Made by a program: the position numbers and the translations under genes. From assembly GCA_964585385.1 (NCBI GenBank), contig CAZPDP010000014.1, forward strand, positions 12,914 through 76,913: a stretch of 64,000 nucleotides of DNA. The letters are read 5' to 3'. The DNA is from JAGXLC01 sp964585385. GTDB taxonomy: Bacteria > Bacteroidota > Bacteroidia > Bacteroidales > UBA12077. This document shows, piece after piece, positions 1 through 7,920 of the stretch; position 1 is the stretch's first letter, and every line of letters starts with the position of its first letter. Under the pieces are notes generated by a model. That model did not search any database. It worked only from the letters and a program-made list of their open reading frames with translations, and was not told the origin of the DNA.

Positions 1-535
1 ATATAGGGAATCTAAAAAGATTGTTAAAATAATAAGAGTTGTGGTTTGATTTAAAAATTGGATAAGATATAGGCCCGGGTAGTCTTGCCTGTTAGGCTTT
101 TTCGTTGTGGTTTGATTTAAAAATTGGATAAGATATAGGCTGGGTGCTTAACAGTTTAATGTACTGCTTGTTGTGGTTTGATTTAAAAATTGGATAAGAT
201 ATAGGTTCGTTAATTTTATCAATTAATGCATTTGTGTTGTGGTTTGATTTAAAAATTGGATAAGATATAGGAAACACAAAGAAGCGCTGATGATTGTCAG
301 TGTTGTGGTTTGATTTAAAAATTGGATAAGATATAGGTATTAATAAAATGTTAGGATATAACGTATGGTTGTGGTTTGATTTAAAAATTGGATAAGATAT
401 AGGACGATAAGCATAATGCTGTTTATGGTTACTGTTGTGGTTTGATTTAAAAATTGGATAAGATATAGGTATTAATAAAATGTTAGGATATAACGTATGG
501 TTGTGGTTTGATTTAAAAATTGGATAAGATATAGG
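1..535 (+). CRISPR. Type II-C CRISPR array (left end outside window)
   Basis: Eight complete 36-bp direct repeats start at 38, 104, 170, 236, 302, 368, 434 and 500. The last 7 bp of another repeat occupy 1-7. All begin GTTGTGGTTTGATTT and end GATAAGATATAGG, with no variation that I can see. Spacers are all 30 bp (8-37, 74-103, 140-169, 206-235, 272-301, 338-367, 404-433, 470-499); those at 338 and 470 are identical. Strand is assigned because the probable tracrRNA anti-repeat at 5436-5457 is complementary to the 5' half of the repeat as read on the plus strand, so crRNAs should be read toward cas2. The final repeat is not degenerate and is followed by unique sequence. The array continues beyond base 1, and the leader is not identified. 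Confidence 0.97.
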
Positions 536-593
536 AATGCAACAGAAATGCATGAATATATCCACATTTTAGCCTGTATCTTTATCAAAAAAA

Positions 594-636
594 CGGCCTT
601 CATTGAATGAAAAATTTCTTTGGAGGTCTTTTTTTT
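594..636. terminator. Bidirectional terminator between cas2 and the array
   Basis: GGCCTTC (595-601) can pair fully with GGAGGTC (622-628), using two G-U pairs. An A-run (587-593) lies on one side and eight T (629-636) on the other, so the hairpin could stop transcripts from both directions: cas2 on the minus strand and the array on the plus strand. Confidence 0.5.
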
Positions 637-637
637 A

Positions 638-976
638 TTAAAACAATTCCAGTTGCTTTGGAGCTTCGGGGAGTGGATCGGATTTGCTTCCCCAGAAATT
701 GTCTATCTGGCCATACTGTTTGTCGGTTATGGTTAATATGCTGACCTGCCCTTTGGGTGGCATGAAGCTTTTTACTCTTTTTTTGTGCACTTCTGCGCTT
801 TCCTTGCTGGCGCAATGGCGGATATAAACCGAATACTGCATCATTGTAAACCCGTCTTTTTCCAGGTTTTTCCTGAATTTTGTTGCTGCTTTCCTTTCGG
901 TTTTTTTTACAACGGGTAAATCGAAAAATACAAACAGCCACATAATGTGATAAGCGTTCAGACGGTTATGAGACAT
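638..976 (-). CDS. cas2: CRISPR-associated endonuclease Cas2
   Basis: Cas2 is the small subunit of the Cas1-Cas2 integrase that adds spacers to the array. The product of 112 residues has the family's first beta strand with the conserved aspartate (LFVFFDLPV) followed by a ferredoxin-like fold segment (KFRKNLEKDGFTMMQYSVY), as usual for type II Cas2. I chose the ATG at 976, giving MSHNRLNAYHIMW, over an in-frame TTG at 988 that would overlap the end of cas1. It is the last gene of cas9-cas1-cas2, directly after cas1, and ends just before a hairpin terminator. No csn2 or cas4 gene follows, which supports subtype II-C. Confidence 0.95.
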   Translation of the reverse strand: MSHNRLNAYHIMWLFVFFDLPVVKKTERKAATKFRKNLEKDGFTMMQYSVYIRHCASKESAEVHKKRVKSFMPPKGQVSILTITDKQYGQIDNFWGSKSDPLPEAPKQLELF

Positions 977-977
977 A

Positions 978-1874
978 TTAATTATCAATTACCGGGTAGT
1001 CCAGCTTCCCGGCTTCGCCGTTAAAGCACCTGGCAAGGGAGGCTGTTGTGTTTGACAATCCTATCATCAAAGGTTTGGTATGTTTTTTAAAACAGACATC
1101 CATGGTAAGAACATTCAATAATTTTGCTTTGGCTTCTTTATCCAGTTCGTCATACCTGTTGCCACTATTCACCATTTCAGCTACTGTTTTATCCACAAAG
1201 GGCCGGTAAGGTTCCATCATATCATCTGCAAGGCAATAGGCATTGTAGCGGTTCCTGTGATGGATCCCGAGTGTGGGAAGCAAACCTGAACCCACGAGTG
1301 AACGGGCTACTGCAGCCCTTAAAATGGCATACCCATAATTAAGCAGAGAGTTAGGCGGTATACCATCCCTGTGCCGTTTAAAATCCTCAATGGGAAACAA
1401 CTGCGACCAGTAATGCCTGGACGCCGCTGCCTCCTGGTTTGTTGCATCATCGCTTCTGACATTTTTCAGGTAAGTTCCAAGATTCCCTGTGTCTCTTTCC
1501 AGTTGCTCCAGCAATAGCTTCTGGTTTTTAATTTTGGCCTTAATCGTTTGTTGCCAGAGCTTTTTCTTCAGGGGCAGTTTTGCATCAATTTGGTTGCGAA
1601 ACAGTTCATTCTGCAAATGATGGGAATCCAGGTGAAGAAGCATGGAAGCGGGCATATGCTTTTCGTTGCAAAAAACCACGGCCACATTGTTTTCAATGAG
1701 TTTCGACATCAGGTATTGCGAGAAAGTAACTTGTGGATGCTCCACCACAACGAATCCAATATCCTCAACCGGGATAGTTTGTATCTCTCCGGTTTCCTTG
1801 TCGGTTACCAGAAGTTGATTCTGTTTAAAATTCAAATAATAGGAATTGCTGAAAAATAAGGTACGCTTTATCAT
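978..1874 (-). CDS. cas1: CRISPR-associated integrase Cas1
   Basis: Cas1 is the catalytic subunit of the spacer-acquisition integrase. The 298-residue product has a beta-rich N-terminal domain (about 1-95) and an alpha-helical catalytic domain. Candidate metal ligands are E148 (in NQEAAASRHYW), H205/H206 (in LGIHHRNRYN) and D217/D218 with E221 (in LADDMMEPYRP), matching the Glu-His-Asp/Glu set of the family. Length is typical of type II Cas1. The gene starts 3 bp after the cas9 stop and its stop is next to the cas2 start, so the three genes are probably one transcript. All catalytic positions are present, so adaptation should be functional. Confidence 0.97.
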   Translation of the reverse strand: MIKRTLFFSNSYYLNFKQNQLLVTDKETGEIQTIPVEDIGFVVVEHPQVTFSQYLMSKLIENNVAVVFCNEKHMPASMLLHLDSHHLQNELFRNQIDAKLPLKKKLWQQTIKAKIKNQKLLLEQLERDTGNLGTYLKNVRSDDATNQEAAASRHYWSQLFPIEDFKRHRDGIPPNSLLNYGYAILRAAVARSLVGSGLLPTLGIHHRNRYNAYCLADDMMEPYRPFVDKTVAEMVNSGNRYDELDKEAKAKLLNVLTMDVCFKKHTKPLMIGLSNTTASLARCFNGEAGKLDYPVIDN

Positions 1875-1877
1875 AAA

Positions 1878-4800
1878 CTATATATTTATTGTACCAAGTA
1901 TATTTTGTTTTACTTTTTGGGGATTATACCTATACCAACCAGTATTTCCATCTCCAAAACCTTTTATATAAATATAATGATATTTCGCGTCTTTATCTGG
2001 TCTTGAATCAAGGTGATGCCTAAAACAAATTTCCATAAAATAATCTGCTCCAGCAATTTTTTGTACTATATATAAATGTTTTGAGATTTCCTCATTATTC
2101 AGTTTAGTAATATCTTTTGATTTAAGTCCCAGTAAAAACATATCATTTTCCTGAAAAGTTTCTATGAGTTCCCAGCCTTTTAAAGGTCTCTTTTCAATAA
2201 CTGGTTTACCAGAAATTATTCTTTGCACAGCTTCCCAAAAAGAAACTACTTTTTTATATAAATTACCATTTTGATCCTCATAGATAGCTATATGATGATT
2301 GTTCCTTGGATTCACGTATTGATTGATAGCTTCTTCTTTTTTCAGTTGTTTTGCATTGTTCAATACTTCCCGTATTCTTACTTTTCTGACAGGGACCGGA
2401 TCGCCGTTCCTGTTTGGAAGGTGAATCCTGGTTCGTTTTTCGCCGGTTTCAGGGTCTTTCTCAAAAAGAGCACCTGTTGGAATGGTGTAGCCGGAAGATA
2501 TATCGACTCCTTCTTTTCTTACTTGTTCTTCAATTAAGCTTCTTATCCTTTCATCAACGATTTTTTCAACATGTTTCTTTGTGGTTATTTGTTCCAGTGG
2601 CTTTCTTATATGAAAATATGTTTTCCCGTTTTCCCGGTGCATTCCATAAACAGAATCCTTATGCAGCTCCCCTCTTGCTGAAATGCCTTTGCTTTTGTAT
2701 TTTTTCCCGTTCTTTTTAATAGTCTTCTTCACATTCTGCGCAACTTTTCTGTTTGCCGCATGAGAGACAAGGATCTGTTCAATGGAGCCATACGCTTCAT
2801 TAAAAAAGCTTTCCCAGGGGAGTGGAAACTGTTCTGCCTTGTACCCCTTACTCTTTTTGCTTGCATTGGACAATTCTTTTAAATAAGATGCCCTGCTGCA
2901 TGCTGTGGCCAGTGCATCAATGGCATGGTGCCTGTGATCCTCCCTCCTTTTGGTTGGGATAAACAATCCATCTCTCACAAAACCATGGACAAGCTCTCCC
3001 TTTTTGCTAAGTTTATTAGGTATCTCATTGCGTTTAGAAAAATCCCATTTTATCATTTCTTTTATAGAATTTTCATTGTCCATTACAGCCCAATAGTGCC
3101 CGGTCTCTTTTGCATCCGTTTTAACAGGTTTTTGTAATATAGCATTCAAACCCCACAGGTGTCGCAATTCATTTGTAATGGCTCCCTGCGTTACATATAC
3201 CTTAGGACATACAGACTTCAGATAATCTCTGGCAGCCTTTGAGATATAGCGTGTATCGTTCAGTTGTCTTTCGATAAAATCTTCCAGCTTATAGTCCTTT
3301 GTCGAAACAAAACGCTGATATTTCCGATAATTATTGGGCGCTATCAATCGTTTTGCCTGCTCTTTAACCTTTTCCCATTTGGCTGGATTGTCCCTGTAAA
3401 ACTGCCAGGGTGTTTTATTTCCCTTGAGTTGATTTTCTTTTGCTTCGCAGATGGTCTTATTCATAAAACTATCATCCAGAGAAATGCTGTATGGAATGAT
3501 GTGCTCAACCTGATATTTGTTGTTATTGAACAACTCCTCCAGGCTCACCTGGCTTCCTGTATAAGGGCATACCTTCTGGGATTCCTCCCATAGTATATAT
3601 TTCTGGATGTTGTTTCGAGAATGGGATAAACCAAATTCATCTAGTATTTTTCGCACTTCGTCGTTTTTCTCCTCTCTTCTCATATTTTCAAACCGCTGGT
3701 TCTCCCTTGCATCTTTACTTTGCTTCAATTCCCGTGCCATTTCCACCCTTATTTCATCCGGTTTGCCGTATTCACCCACAATCGCATTAACCACTCTTTT
3801 TGTTTCATTAAGCGCTTTTTGTACTATTGGATTTCTCAACTCCGGTGGAGTATCCAGTTTATCCTGGTGACCTGGTATGGTTTCCACCTGGCTGTGATGG
3901 TATAATTTGCTAAGTTGTTTATCCGAAAGCTTGAATTGTTCCTTTAAAAATTCTCTGATTCTTTTTAAAAGCTCACCTTCTTTGTATTTTTCGGAACTAA
4001 TGGATTCAATGTTATCTTTTATCAGTCTTTTATCTTCATCACTCAATTCTTTCCACCCACTGCCAAAAGAATTCACAGCACCTCCAAGCAGAACAGCTTC
4101 ATTATACAAATAACCCTCCTTTAAAAAGGGCAGTATATTTCTTATCGCTTTCAGACTAAGCCGGGAATAATCCTGGTCCAGGTGAATTTTTTCAATCTTC
4201 CCCGTATCTTTATCCTTCAAGCCAAAGCTTTTTTTTAGTTTTTCAACCAACATCTCATTGTTGTCATAAGAAAAAAAGCAATGCCATATACTGTTTTGAT
4301 ACTCATTCCATACTTTAGCAGAAAATAGCTTTGTCAATTTTGCATGGGTTTTGTTTCCGAAAACTTTGTGGGAGTCCTCATAATTAAAGATTTCATCTTC
4401 TAGCTTTAAGGCCTTTTTAATTTTTATAAACTCAAAGCTCTTATCTTTCGAGTTTATAAGTCTCACAACCTTTTCTCTTTGCTCATTATCCAATGCCTGA
4501 TTTTTACCATATTTAATTGTATTAACAAACTGCCAGGCTCTGAAAAGCTCATACTCCGGATGAGATACTGAACAAACCGGTTTTCCTTTTTCCACCCACC
4601 TATTCGTATCCTTGTCAAAAAACATGTAACTTTCAAAAGTGCACTTACCTAAAAGATGCTTTTGAGAACGTAAAGGTCTCTGATAAAACAAAAGGCCATC
4701 TTCAGGATCCCCGATTTCCTGTTTTAATTTATCGGTTAGGACATTTGGATAAAAGGTTTTCTGTTTCTCCCAGATTTTTTCGAATTCATCAACATACATC

Positions 4801-5366
4801 TGTCTTGTGGTATAGCGGTTACGTCTGCGCTCTTCATGCGGATTAAGATTGTATAATAACTCTCCCAGTGTTCTGTATCCCTGGTTTAATTCTTCTTTGG
4901 TTTCATTAATGCTTATGGTATCCGTTTTTGAGCTTCCCTTAAATATTGCACTATCTTCCTGTCCGGCTTTTCTGTTGCTTTTAAACCCTCTCCTTTGCGC
5001 AATATGATAAAAAATTCTGCCCAACTCATACAATGATATTTTTTCATCCAGCGCTTTTGTCCTCAACTCGTAGGGGTCCATCATTATCCAGTTATTCATC
5101 TCGTCTTTATTTCGCGGACACAAATCTTTGGATTTAAGTTTTTTAATTACCAGTTGCTTTCTTAACTGTGTTCTGAAATTTTGTCTGCGTGTTTGACGGG
5201 CTTCACGGCGGGCAGCATTTTTAGATATCTCCTTACCCCTTGAATCGCGGTTTACACCTTCTGCGAAAATTCTTACTCCTGTATCAATAATGCTATGGTT
5301 ATCTAAATCGACAAGGGCCCATCCTATTGAATTGGTGCCTAAGTCCAGTCCTAATGTTTTGCTCAT
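1878..5366 (-). CDS. cas9: RNA-guided DNA endonuclease Cas9, type II-C
   Basis: The effector nuclease cuts DNA matching the spacer with crRNA and tracrRNA as guides. The product has 1162 residues, within the range of Bacteroidota II-C enzymes. Visible parts are RuvC-I (GLDLGTNSIGWAL, D8), the arginine-rich bridge helix (about 48-70), an alpha-helical recognition lobe, RuvC-II (EIRVEMARELK, E542), the HNH domain (CPYTG at 600, catalytic H622 in YQVEHIIPYS, N645), RuvC-III (EDHRHHAIDALA, H814 and D817) and a C-terminal PAM-interacting region from about residue 1020. All nuclease residues are in place. It is the first gene of the operon; the tracrRNA candidate lies divergently upstream. The PAM cannot be read from this window. 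Confidence 0.98.
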   Translation of the reverse strand: MSKTLGLDLGTNSIGWALVDLDNHSIIDTGVRIFAEGVNRDSRGKEISKNAARREARQTRRQNFRTQLRKQLVIKKLKSKDLCPRNKDEMNNWIMMDPYELRTKALDEKISLYELGRIFYHIAQRRGFKSNRKAGQEDSAIFKGSSKTDTISINETKEELNQGYRTLGELLYNLNPHEERRRNRYTTRQMYVDEFEKIWEKQKTFYPNVLTDKLKQEIGDPEDGLLFYQRPLRSQKHLLGKCTFESYMFFDKDTNRWVEKGKPVCSVSHPEYELFRAWQFVNTIKYGKNQALDNEQREKVVRLINSKDKSFEFIKIKKALKLEDEIFNYEDSHKVFGNKTHAKLTKLFSAKVWNEYQNSIWHCFFSYDNNEMLVEKLKKSFGLKDKDTGKIEKIHLDQDYSRLSLKAIRNILPFLKEGYLYNEAVLLGGAVNSFGSGWKELSDEDKRLIKDNIESISSEKYKEGELLKRIREFLKEQFKLSDKQLSKLYHHSQVETIPGHQDKLDTPPELRNPIVQKALNETKRVVNAIVGEYGKPDEIRVEMARELKQSKDARENQRFENMRREEKNDEVRKILDEFGLSHSRNNIQKYILWEESQKVCPYTGSQVSLEELFNNNKYQVEHIIPYSISLDDSFMNKTICEAKENQLKGNKTPWQFYRDNPAKWEKVKEQAKRLIAPNNYRKYQRFVSTKDYKLEDFIERQLNDTRYISKAARDYLKSVCPKVYVTQGAITNELRHLWGLNAILQKPVKTDAKETGHYWAVMDNENSIKEMIKWDFSKRNEIPNKLSKKGELVHGFVRDGLFIPTKRREDHRHHAIDALATACSRASYLKELSNASKKSKGYKAEQFPLPWESFFNEAYGSIEQILVSHAANRKVAQNVKKTIKKNGKKYKSKGISARGELHKDSVYGMHRENGKTYFHIRKPLEQITTKKHVEKIVDERIRSLIEEQVRKEGVDISSGYTIPTGALFEKDPETGEKRTRIHLPNRNGDPVPVRKVRIREVLNNAKQLKKEEAINQYVNPRNNHHIAIYEDQNGNLYKKVVSFWEAVQRIISGKPVIEKRPLKGWELIETFQENDMFLLGLKSKDITKLNNEEISKHLYIVQKIAGADYFMEICFRHHLDSRPDKDAKYHYIYIKGFGDGNTGWYRYNPQKVKQNILGTINI

Positions 5367-5424
5367 ATCTTTAAATTTTATGATTCTCTATTTTAAAATT
5401 AACAAAATTTTACTAATTTAGTAG

Positions 5425-5518
5425 TTAGATTAATACCAATTTTTAATCTTATCACAAAAAGGCTATAAGCCGAAGTGTTGCAAAACACTCGGGTTCCGCT
5501 TCCGGCGGAACCTTTTTT
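5425..5518 (+). ncRNA. Probable tracrRNA
   Basis: Positions 5436-5457 (CCAATTTTTAATCTTATCAC then AA) are complementary to the first 24 bases of the CRISPR repeat, with one bulged base and a short internal mismatch, as in known repeat/anti-repeat duplexes. Then come hairpin GGCT-ATA-AGCC (5461-5471), hairpin AGTGTT/AACACT closed by a GCAA tetraloop (5474-5489) and a GC-rich terminal hairpin followed by six T. This AAGGC-hairpin order resembles Neisseria-type II-C tracrRNAs. The 5' end is a guess: TAATTTAG at 5414-5421 differs by one base from the Bacteroidota -7 box. I see nothing else convincing in the gene-free stretch 5367-5751. Confidence 0.8.
5492..5518 (+). terminator. Rho-independent terminator of the tracrRNA
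   Basis: GGTTCCGC (5492-5499) and GCGGAACC (5505-5512) form an 8-bp perfect stem with a five-base loop, followed by TTTTTT (5513-5518). Confidence 0.85.
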
Positions 5519-5751
5519 ATTCCTGGTAGTTTATTATAAGATATGAAAGGTTAAAATTTAAGCTTGCTGCATACCATTTAAAGTGTTCCTTATTGGATTT
5601 CAGTTTTAGTAAAGTAGGTCTTTTTTGCAGGAAGTACCGGATTAGAATACTTTATTTTCTGTTTAGCAATAAGCTTCTTATAAGAGCAGTTTTTAAATTT
5701 GCCAATGCATCAGCTGTTGCCACCTACAAACTTTTGAGGGCTGGCATTCTA

Positions 5752-6456
5752 TTAAGTCGTTCGTTGATTTGAATAGTTTTCAATTCGTTTGTTTCTTGAT
5801 TTAATGAAATGAACCACTCTGTTTTTATATTCTAAATATTCGTCAATGTCGGAAAAAGCCGGTTTTGTTCTGAAGTCATCAAACGGCAGGTAAAATTTTA
5901 TATTTTGGTTTTTATCAACAAGATCATCAAGTAGAAAGAATTTGATATAGCCAATAAAACTTTCAAACAAGTCAAAGAAGTTTTTATATCTCAATAAAGT
6001 ATCGTAAAGCGGACTTTGTTGTCCCATATAAAACCGTCGAATACACTCTAAGGTTAAGTCAAATCTGTCATCAATTAAACGATTCATTCCACGGGCTTGA
6101 TTGATTGTATGTTTTCCTCTGATTTTTTTGTTAGGAAAAAGAATATACCCACCTATGGTTGAACCCGTGTCAAAAACTTCTTCTACTTCATTTGGGATTT
6201 GTTTGGTAAGCCAATGTTTTCGTTTATGATTCTTGTATGAGTGAGTTATAGCATCACTTCCCAAAAAGAATTCTCCGAGTTCTGAATTATGAAATAAATA
6301 AGCTCCATTTTTATTGTCAGACAGTTCAAACAAATTTCCATTAGGCAAAGTTTTGCTCCATAACACCTTATGATATTTACGAAGCGTCGGGCTGGTATTG
6401 TCCGGGTCACCACCCTTTGCATCAGAGTAAACATTAAATGCGGTATCAACTATCAT
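5752..6456 (-). CDS. DUF6994-like hypothetical protein
   Basis: The product has 234 residues and no signal peptide or membrane segment. Its N-terminus (YSDAKGGDPDNTSPTLRKYH, then KVLWSKTLPNGNLFEL) matches my recollection of the uncharacterised DUF6994 family; no function is known to me. The middle (IRRFYMGQQSPLYDTLLRYK) and the C-terminus are rich in charged and aromatic residues. AGGA lies about 6 bp before the ATG. The gene is followed on its 5' side by inverted repeat A (6540-6665) and sits in a row of small accessory genes separated by such repeats, so it is probably a horizontally acquired cassette. AGTCGTT at its 3' end (5756-5761 region) is complementary to AACGACT just before repeat A. 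Confidence 0.75.
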   Translation of the reverse strand: MIVDTAFNVYSDAKGGDPDNTSPTLRKYHKVLWSKTLPNGNLFELSDNKNGAYLFHNSELGEFFLGSDAITHSYKNHKRKHWLTKQIPNEVEEVFDTGSTIGGYILFPNKKIRGKHTINQARGMNRLIDDRFDLTLECIRRFYMGQQSPLYDTLLRYKNFFDLFESFIGYIKFFLLDDLVDKNQNIKFYLPFDDFRTKPAFSDIDEYLEYKNRVVHFIKSRNKRIENYSNQRTT

Positions 6457-6539
6457 TTATCCTGCCGTTTTTTATTGTTTTCTATATAGTTGAATTCTCT
6501 TTAATTGGCTTTTTCAGTCGTTTTTTTTGCTTACCATTA

Positions 6540-6665
6540 AACGACTAGCTATAAGCAAAGTGCGGGATTTACAGAGACGCGTTCTCATCCCCCGTTACAA
6601 AATTTTGCTGAAGCCAACCACCATAGACGCTGGAAGATTACCCGCATGGGCGTATACAGCCTGTT
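6540..6665. repeat. attC-like inverted repeat A
   Basis: A 126-bp imperfect palindrome running from AAC (6540-6542) to GTT (6663-6665). The left arm AGCTATAAGCAAAGTGCGGG (6547-6566) pairs with the right arm CCCGCATGGGCGTATACAGC (6641-6660). The first 41 bases from 6547 match repeat B with one difference. The central ACAAAATTTTGCT stretch is also shared with repeat C. It lies between the DUF6994-like gene and higA. Confidence 0.7.
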
Positions 6666-6677
6666 CTGGTGTGTTTT

Positions 6678-6983
6678 TTATTCTTCAGTCTGCTCTATAC
6701 GTTTGTGTCTAATCCGTTTAAAAAGATCTCCATGTCGATATCTTTCCTCTTCCAAATCATAATCATCCTGTAAACCAAGCCAAAATTTTGGTGTGTTGCC
6801 AAAAAAAGCACTCAGTCTTAATGCTGTATCGGCTGTAATTCGACGTTTCCCTTTTATTATCTGAGAAATTCGTGTCTGTGGTATACCAATCTCTTTCGAT
6901 AATCGATATGCAGTTATCTCCGTTGGATCCAAGAATTCTTCTTTTAAAATCTCACCGGGATGTATATTAGGTAATTTATCCAT
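6678..6983 (-). CDS. higA: HigA-type antitoxin
   Basis: A 101-residue DNA-binding antitoxin of the HigA/VapI family. The signature NIHPGEILKEEFLDP opens the protein, and a helix-turn-helix follows (TAYRLSKEIGIPQTRISQII, then KGKRRITADTALRLSAFF). The ending KFWLGLQDDYDLEEE is also typical of the family. It should neutralise HigB and repress the operon. The start has a good ribosome site (AGGAGG about 8 bp upstream). It follows higB by 12 bp in the toxin-first order usual for hig systems. Its stop is 12 nt from the GTT end of inverted repeat A. Confidence 0.93.
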   Translation of the reverse strand: MDKLPNIHPGEILKEEFLDPTEITAYRLSKEIGIPQTRISQIIKGKRRITADTALRLSAFFGNTPKFWLGLQDDYDLEEERYRHGDLFKRIRHKRIEQTEE

Positions 6984-6995
6984 TTTTTAATCCTC

Positions 6996-7280
6996 CTATT
7001 TATGATAATCTATTATCTCAAGTTCATGCGCATGATCACTTTGCCATTTAAATACTATTCTCCATTGATCATTAATCCGAATACTATAATAATCTTTTGC
7101 TTTCCCTTTTAATCTTTCCAATTTATTAGAAGGTGGAATTCTCAAATCGGCGATATTTTGTGAGTTATTCAACATCCTCAATTTTCGTCGTCCAATTTTT
7201 TGAATTTCCACCGGAATCTTTTTAACTCGATTCCCTTGCCATATATTTTCTGTATCCTTTGATCCAAAAGAAATAATCAT
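6996..7280 (-). CDS. higB: HigB-type mRNA-interferase toxin
   Basis: A 94-residue RelE/ParE-superfamily toxin expected to cleave mRNA on the ribosome. The segment RIPPSNKLERLKGKAKDYYS followed by IRINDQWRIVFKW is the HigB signature, ending in the usual EIIDYHK. It is the first gene of the higBA pair. A near-consensus Bacteroidota promoter and an 11-bp palindrome overlap the presumed transcription start (7293-7336), which suggests autorepression by HigA. The gene appears intact. Confidence 0.93.
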   Translation of the reverse strand: MIISFGSKDTENIWQGNRVKKIPVEIQKIGRRKLRMLNNSQNIADLRIPPSNKLERLKGKAKDYYSIRINDQWRIVFKWQSDHAHELEIIDYHK

Positions 7281-7292
7281 GGTTTCATATTA

Positions 7293-7336
7293 CGTTACTA
7301 ACGTCAAAGTTAAGTATTTTATTTTAGTTTTACAAA
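7293..7336 (-). promoter_or_regulatory. higBA promoter with overlapping operator
   Basis: Read on the minus strand there is TTTG (7333-7336), then 20 bases, then TAACTTTG (7305-7312). This fits the Bacteroidota -33/-7 pattern of TTTG, 19-21 bases, TAnnTTTG. The palindrome CGTTACTAACG (7293-7303) lies at the predicted start site, 13 bp before the higB ATG, and is a natural HigA operator candidate. Confidence 0.6.
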
Positions 7337-7367
7337 TGTTACTTATTGGTCTCCAAAAATACACCAG

Positions 7368-7518
7368 AAGCGACGGTCAGCTATATGCAAAGTGCGGGAT
7401 TTACAGAGACGCGTTCTCAACTTGTCCGGCTCCTGAAGGATCCCCCGATACAAAACCTGGCTAAAGCTCCGAAACTTAGATGCCAAGACGAACACCCGCA
7501 TTTTGTATATAGCATGTT
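7368..7518. repeat. attC-like inverted repeat B
   Basis: A 151-bp imperfect palindrome. The left arm AGCTATATGCAAAGTGCGGG (7379-7398) pairs almost perfectly with the right arm CCCGCATTTTGTATATAGCA (7495-7514), which ends in GTT at 7516-7518. It shares 41 nearly identical bases with repeat A. It lies between higBA and the MNT/HEPN pair. Confidence 0.7.
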
Positions 7519-7530
7519 CCCGCTAGGCTA

Positions 7531-7920
7531 TTATTTTTCTATCATTTCTTCAGTTAGCTCAATCAATTTTTCAACTGGATCAAAATAAGGTAGGACTTTT
7601 TCTTTATCAAAATCAAACAAATCATCATAATCTCCCTTTTATCTCCAAGTAAATAGTTGAGAAAAAATTTTGCCAAATTCCTTTGGGATCAGTTCTTCTT
7701 TAATAAAAAATTCTGAAAATTTTTGTTTAACTCCATTGTGGGTTGTTGGACTCAAATCTTTACTTAATAGCAATGCAGATATCGCATAATACGCAGCGTA
7801 ATAAAGTCTATTAATTGTAGAGTTCCATTTATCATTTTCTGCTAATATCTGTGCAGCCTCGAATGTCTCTCTGGCTCTGGATAAACGATATTTAATTAAA
7901 TCCTTTTTTGATCCTTTCAT
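7531..7920 (-). pseudogene. HEPN-domain protein gene with in-frame stop
   Basis: This is the HEPN partner of an MNT/HEPN toxin-antitoxin pair. The open part has 93 residues with the family core (NRLYYAAYYAISALLLSK, then THNGVKQKF). It ends at a TAA (7639-7641) after LFTWR. The same frame then continues with KGDYDDLFDFDKEKVLPYF and closes at TAA 7531-7533, about 129 codons in all. Family members carry R-Q-x-x-DYDD here, so the TAA most simply replaces a Gln codon. The RX4-6H RNase motif is not visible. It overlaps the MNT gene by ATGA. It may be inactive, or the shorter protein may be stable. Confidence 0.75.

Noticed and set aside
92..565. 157-codon minus-strand frame across the array, with repeated PISYPIFKSNHN
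   Set aside because: It is only the CRISPR repeat read in one frame (36 + 30 = 66 bases, divisible by three), not a gene.
536..565. A possible ninth spacer after the last repeat
   Set aside because: No repeat, even degenerate, follows at 566; the sequence is array-flanking DNA.
1878..5366. Type II-A or II-B assignment
   Set aside because: No csn2 or cas4; Cas9 length and tracrRNA form fit II-C.
5519..5751. Spacer between the tracrRNA and the DUF6994-like gene
   Set aside because: No gene, hairpin or repeat arm that I could support; the left boundary of the first accessory unit could not be fixed.
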